From NCBI GenBank assembly GCA_020847395.1, contig JADLCD010000091.1, forward strand, positions 1 through 64,000: a DNA stretch of 64,000 nucleotides. The letters are read 5' to 3'. The position numbers and the translations under genes are program-made. The notes beneath the pieces were generated by a model, which worked only from the letters and a program-made list of their open reading frames with translations, searched no databases and was not told the origin of the DNA. This document shows positions 62,753-64,000 of the stretch, one piece after another; positions within the stretch are counted from its first letter, which is position 1; each line of letters opens with the position of its first letter. The DNA is from Chitinophagaceae bacterium. GTDB taxonomy: Bacteria > Bacteroidota > Bacteroidia > Chitinophagales > Chitinophagaceae.

Positions 62753-63739
62753 TTACTTCTTTATATAGTCAGCCCACATCATTGTACACCCGTTTTTGAG
62801 TATGGTAAGATGATGTTCCTGTTTTAAAAGTAACCGTTCTGCAGTTTGTATATCTGTTAATCTAAACCGCAAAGGTTTATCCTCTTTTAACTGGGCAATT
62901 TTTGTACGATGCGCTTTAATAACATGGGCAATTCTTGGATAACCGCCTGTTGTTTGGTGACCGGCCATTAAAACAATCATTTGCCCGCCGGGTAATAATT
63001 GAATAGTACCAAAATCAACTACCGACGAAATAAGTTCGCAGCGCATGTTGGTGGATATGGCAGTACCATCCAGCGTATATCCCATCCTGTCTGAAGTTCG
63101 GCTTACGGAAAACAATGCTTCCTGGAAAATTCGTTTACCCTCATCCGTTATATAATCCCATTCATTGCCGGGCAGCACAAAAATTTCATCAGCCGGTGCA
63201 TCGTCATAAAAAGGAACGGCTTTACATTTTAATACTTCGTGTTTTTTTTCTTCTACATTTTTTACAGGAGCAAGATTGGTAAAAGGAATGATATCTCCCT
63301 TCTTCAATAACCTGCCATGCCAGCCACCGGCATTTATTTTTGTGTGCGTAGAATAACTGCCTAACCATTTTTCAGCACCCATTGCACCATTCACTGCAAG
63401 ATAGCACCAGCGCCCTTCCTTCCATTGCTCAAATTTCAACGTGGAATTAGCACCAATTTTAACCGGGTGAAATAAAGGCATTGGTTTTCCATTGAGTGTT
63501 GCAGAAAAATCTGCGCCGCCTATAGTTATAATGGCAGGCGCATCAAACACAATTGATGCCGCGGGAAAACTCATTTCAATTACCGGCGCATATTCCGCAT
63601 TGCCAGCAAGCAGGTTAACGGTGCGCATAGAAAACATATCAATCGCGCCACCCGGGTTAATGCCCATATACTGAAAACCATGCCTGCCGCAATCCTGTAT
63701 ACTATCGCAAATGCCTGCTTTAATAATTTTCAAATTCAT
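62753..63739 (-). CDS. pxpC: 5-oxoprolinase subunit C (biotin-dependent carboxyltransferase-like)
   Basis: 328 residues from ATG 63739 (MNLKIIKAGICDSIQDCGRH); the frame reaches 63805, but that would overlap pxpB by 86 bp. Family motifs are GFQYMGINPGGAIDMFS, VIEMSFPAASIVF, FTATLNGKP-type (ADFSATLNGKP), VSRTSDRMGYTLDG, IQLLPGGQMIVLMAGHQTTGGYPRIAHV. This is the KipA/DUF183 domain, part of the 5-oxoprolinase complex. The chosen start overlaps pxpB by 20 bp. Confidence 0.9.
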   Translation of the reverse strand: MNLKIIKAGICDSIQDCGRHGFQYMGINPGGAIDMFSMRTVNLLAGNAEYAPVIEMSFPAASIVFDAPAIITIGGADFSATLNGKPMPLFHPVKIGANSTLKFEQWKEGRWCYLAVNGAMGAEKWLGSYSTHTKINAGGWHGRLLKKGDIIPFTNLAPVKNVEEKKHEVLKCKAVPFYDDAPADEIFVLPGNEWDYITDEGKRIFQEALFSVSRTSDRMGYTLDGTAISTNMRCELISSVVDFGTIQLLPGGQMIVLMAGHQTTGGYPRIAHVIKAHRTKIAQLKEDKPLRFRLTDIQTAERLLLKQEHHLTILKNGCTMMWADYIKK

Positions 63740-64000
63740 CTCTGCTAATTGAATAAAATTGTACGATATCGCCCGGTTGAAAAAAAGTACTGAAGTTGTC
63801 GGCATCTATCATCTCATATAATTTGATTGGCGTTCTACCAATAATTTGCCAACCACCGGGAGAATGAATGGGATATACACCGGTTTGATTACCTGCAATA
63901 CCCACACTGCCTGCATGTACTTTTTGCGGCAATGCTTTTCTTGGCATTCTTATCTTAGCATCAATTTCACCCATATAGGCAAAACCGGGCAAAAAGCCGA
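63720..64000 (-). CDS. pxpB: 5-oxoprolinase subunit B, 3' part only
   Basis: The minus-strand frame enters from the right edge with GFLPGFAYMGEIDAKIRMPR and continues VHAGSVGIAGNQTGVYPIHSPGGWQIIGRTP before a stop at 63720. This is the C-terminal ~90 residues of PxpB (KipI/allophanate-hydrolase subunit-1 domain). The start lies outside the window. Confidence 0.92.
   Translation of the reverse strand, partial: GFLPGFAYMGEIDAKIRMPRKALPQKVHAGSVGIAGNQTGVYPIHSPGGWQIIGRTPIKLYEMIDADNFSTFFQPGDIVQFYSISRDEFENY

Noticed and set aside
1-64000. CRISPR array
   Set aside because: No series of regularly spaced direct repeats of 25-40 bp was seen; the repeats present are palindromes or word-like patches.

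Overview
The window looks like chromosomal DNA of a Bacteroidota bacterium, most likely of the Chitinophagaceae (inference). The evidence is a SusC/SusD pair driven by an ECF sigma factor and FecR anti-sigma factor, a type IX secretion (T9SS) lipoprotein of the GldK type and a secreted protein with a T9SS type-B sorting domain, Bacteroidota-only families (DUF4271, TIGR02757, DUF3823), promoters of the TAnnTTTG type, and starts that mostly lack a Shine-Dalgarno sequence.

Layout. 1-13.7 kb: the 5' end of gldK, a YyaL-type thioredoxin-domain protein, hemD, a DUF4271 membrane protein, an Omp85 barrel (all minus strand), hemW (plus), then unknown membrane and lipoproteins, a sugar-acid pair (SDR dehydrogenase and altronate dehydratase) and a lipoprotein/barrel pair. 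13.7-20.6 kb: two gene relics (a 2OG-Fe(II) oxygenase-like 5' end and a MetH C-terminus), a J-domain coiled-coil protein, a 1166-residue T9SS cargo protein, and a 1.26-kb gap with two putative small RNAs that each end in a strong terminator. 20.6-38 kb: a SNF2 helicase (minus), then a plus-strand series: ECF sigma, FecR, SusC, SusD, DUF3823, a heme-binding HEAT-repeat protein, a ceramidase-family protein and a two-domain esterase. 38-46.7 kb: a tricorn-type protease, a WYL regulator, an S1C protease, cystathionine gamma-synthase, TIGR02757 and a small unknown gene.

46.7-60.8 kb is the most unusual part. An intact antitoxin gene overlaps a decayed RelE/ParE toxin. Next to it a YhcG-type (DUF1016) nuclease gene is split by an insertion of about 12.83 kb. 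The insertion has near-perfect 48-bp terminal inverted repeats, three overlapping tyrosine-recombinase genes (the signature of Recombinase-In-Trio, RIT, elements) and a cargo of a two-component system, a tripartite RND efflux pump and a double-DUF1259 lipoprotein. Joining the two flanks restores the nuclease reading frame. I read this as a RIT-type element that has become a resistance transposon.

60.8-64 kb is a 5-oxoproline utilisation operon (pxpB, pxpC, pxpA and an NRAMP-family transporter, minus strand), cut by the window edge inside pxpB. I found no rRNA, tRNA or CRISPR array.
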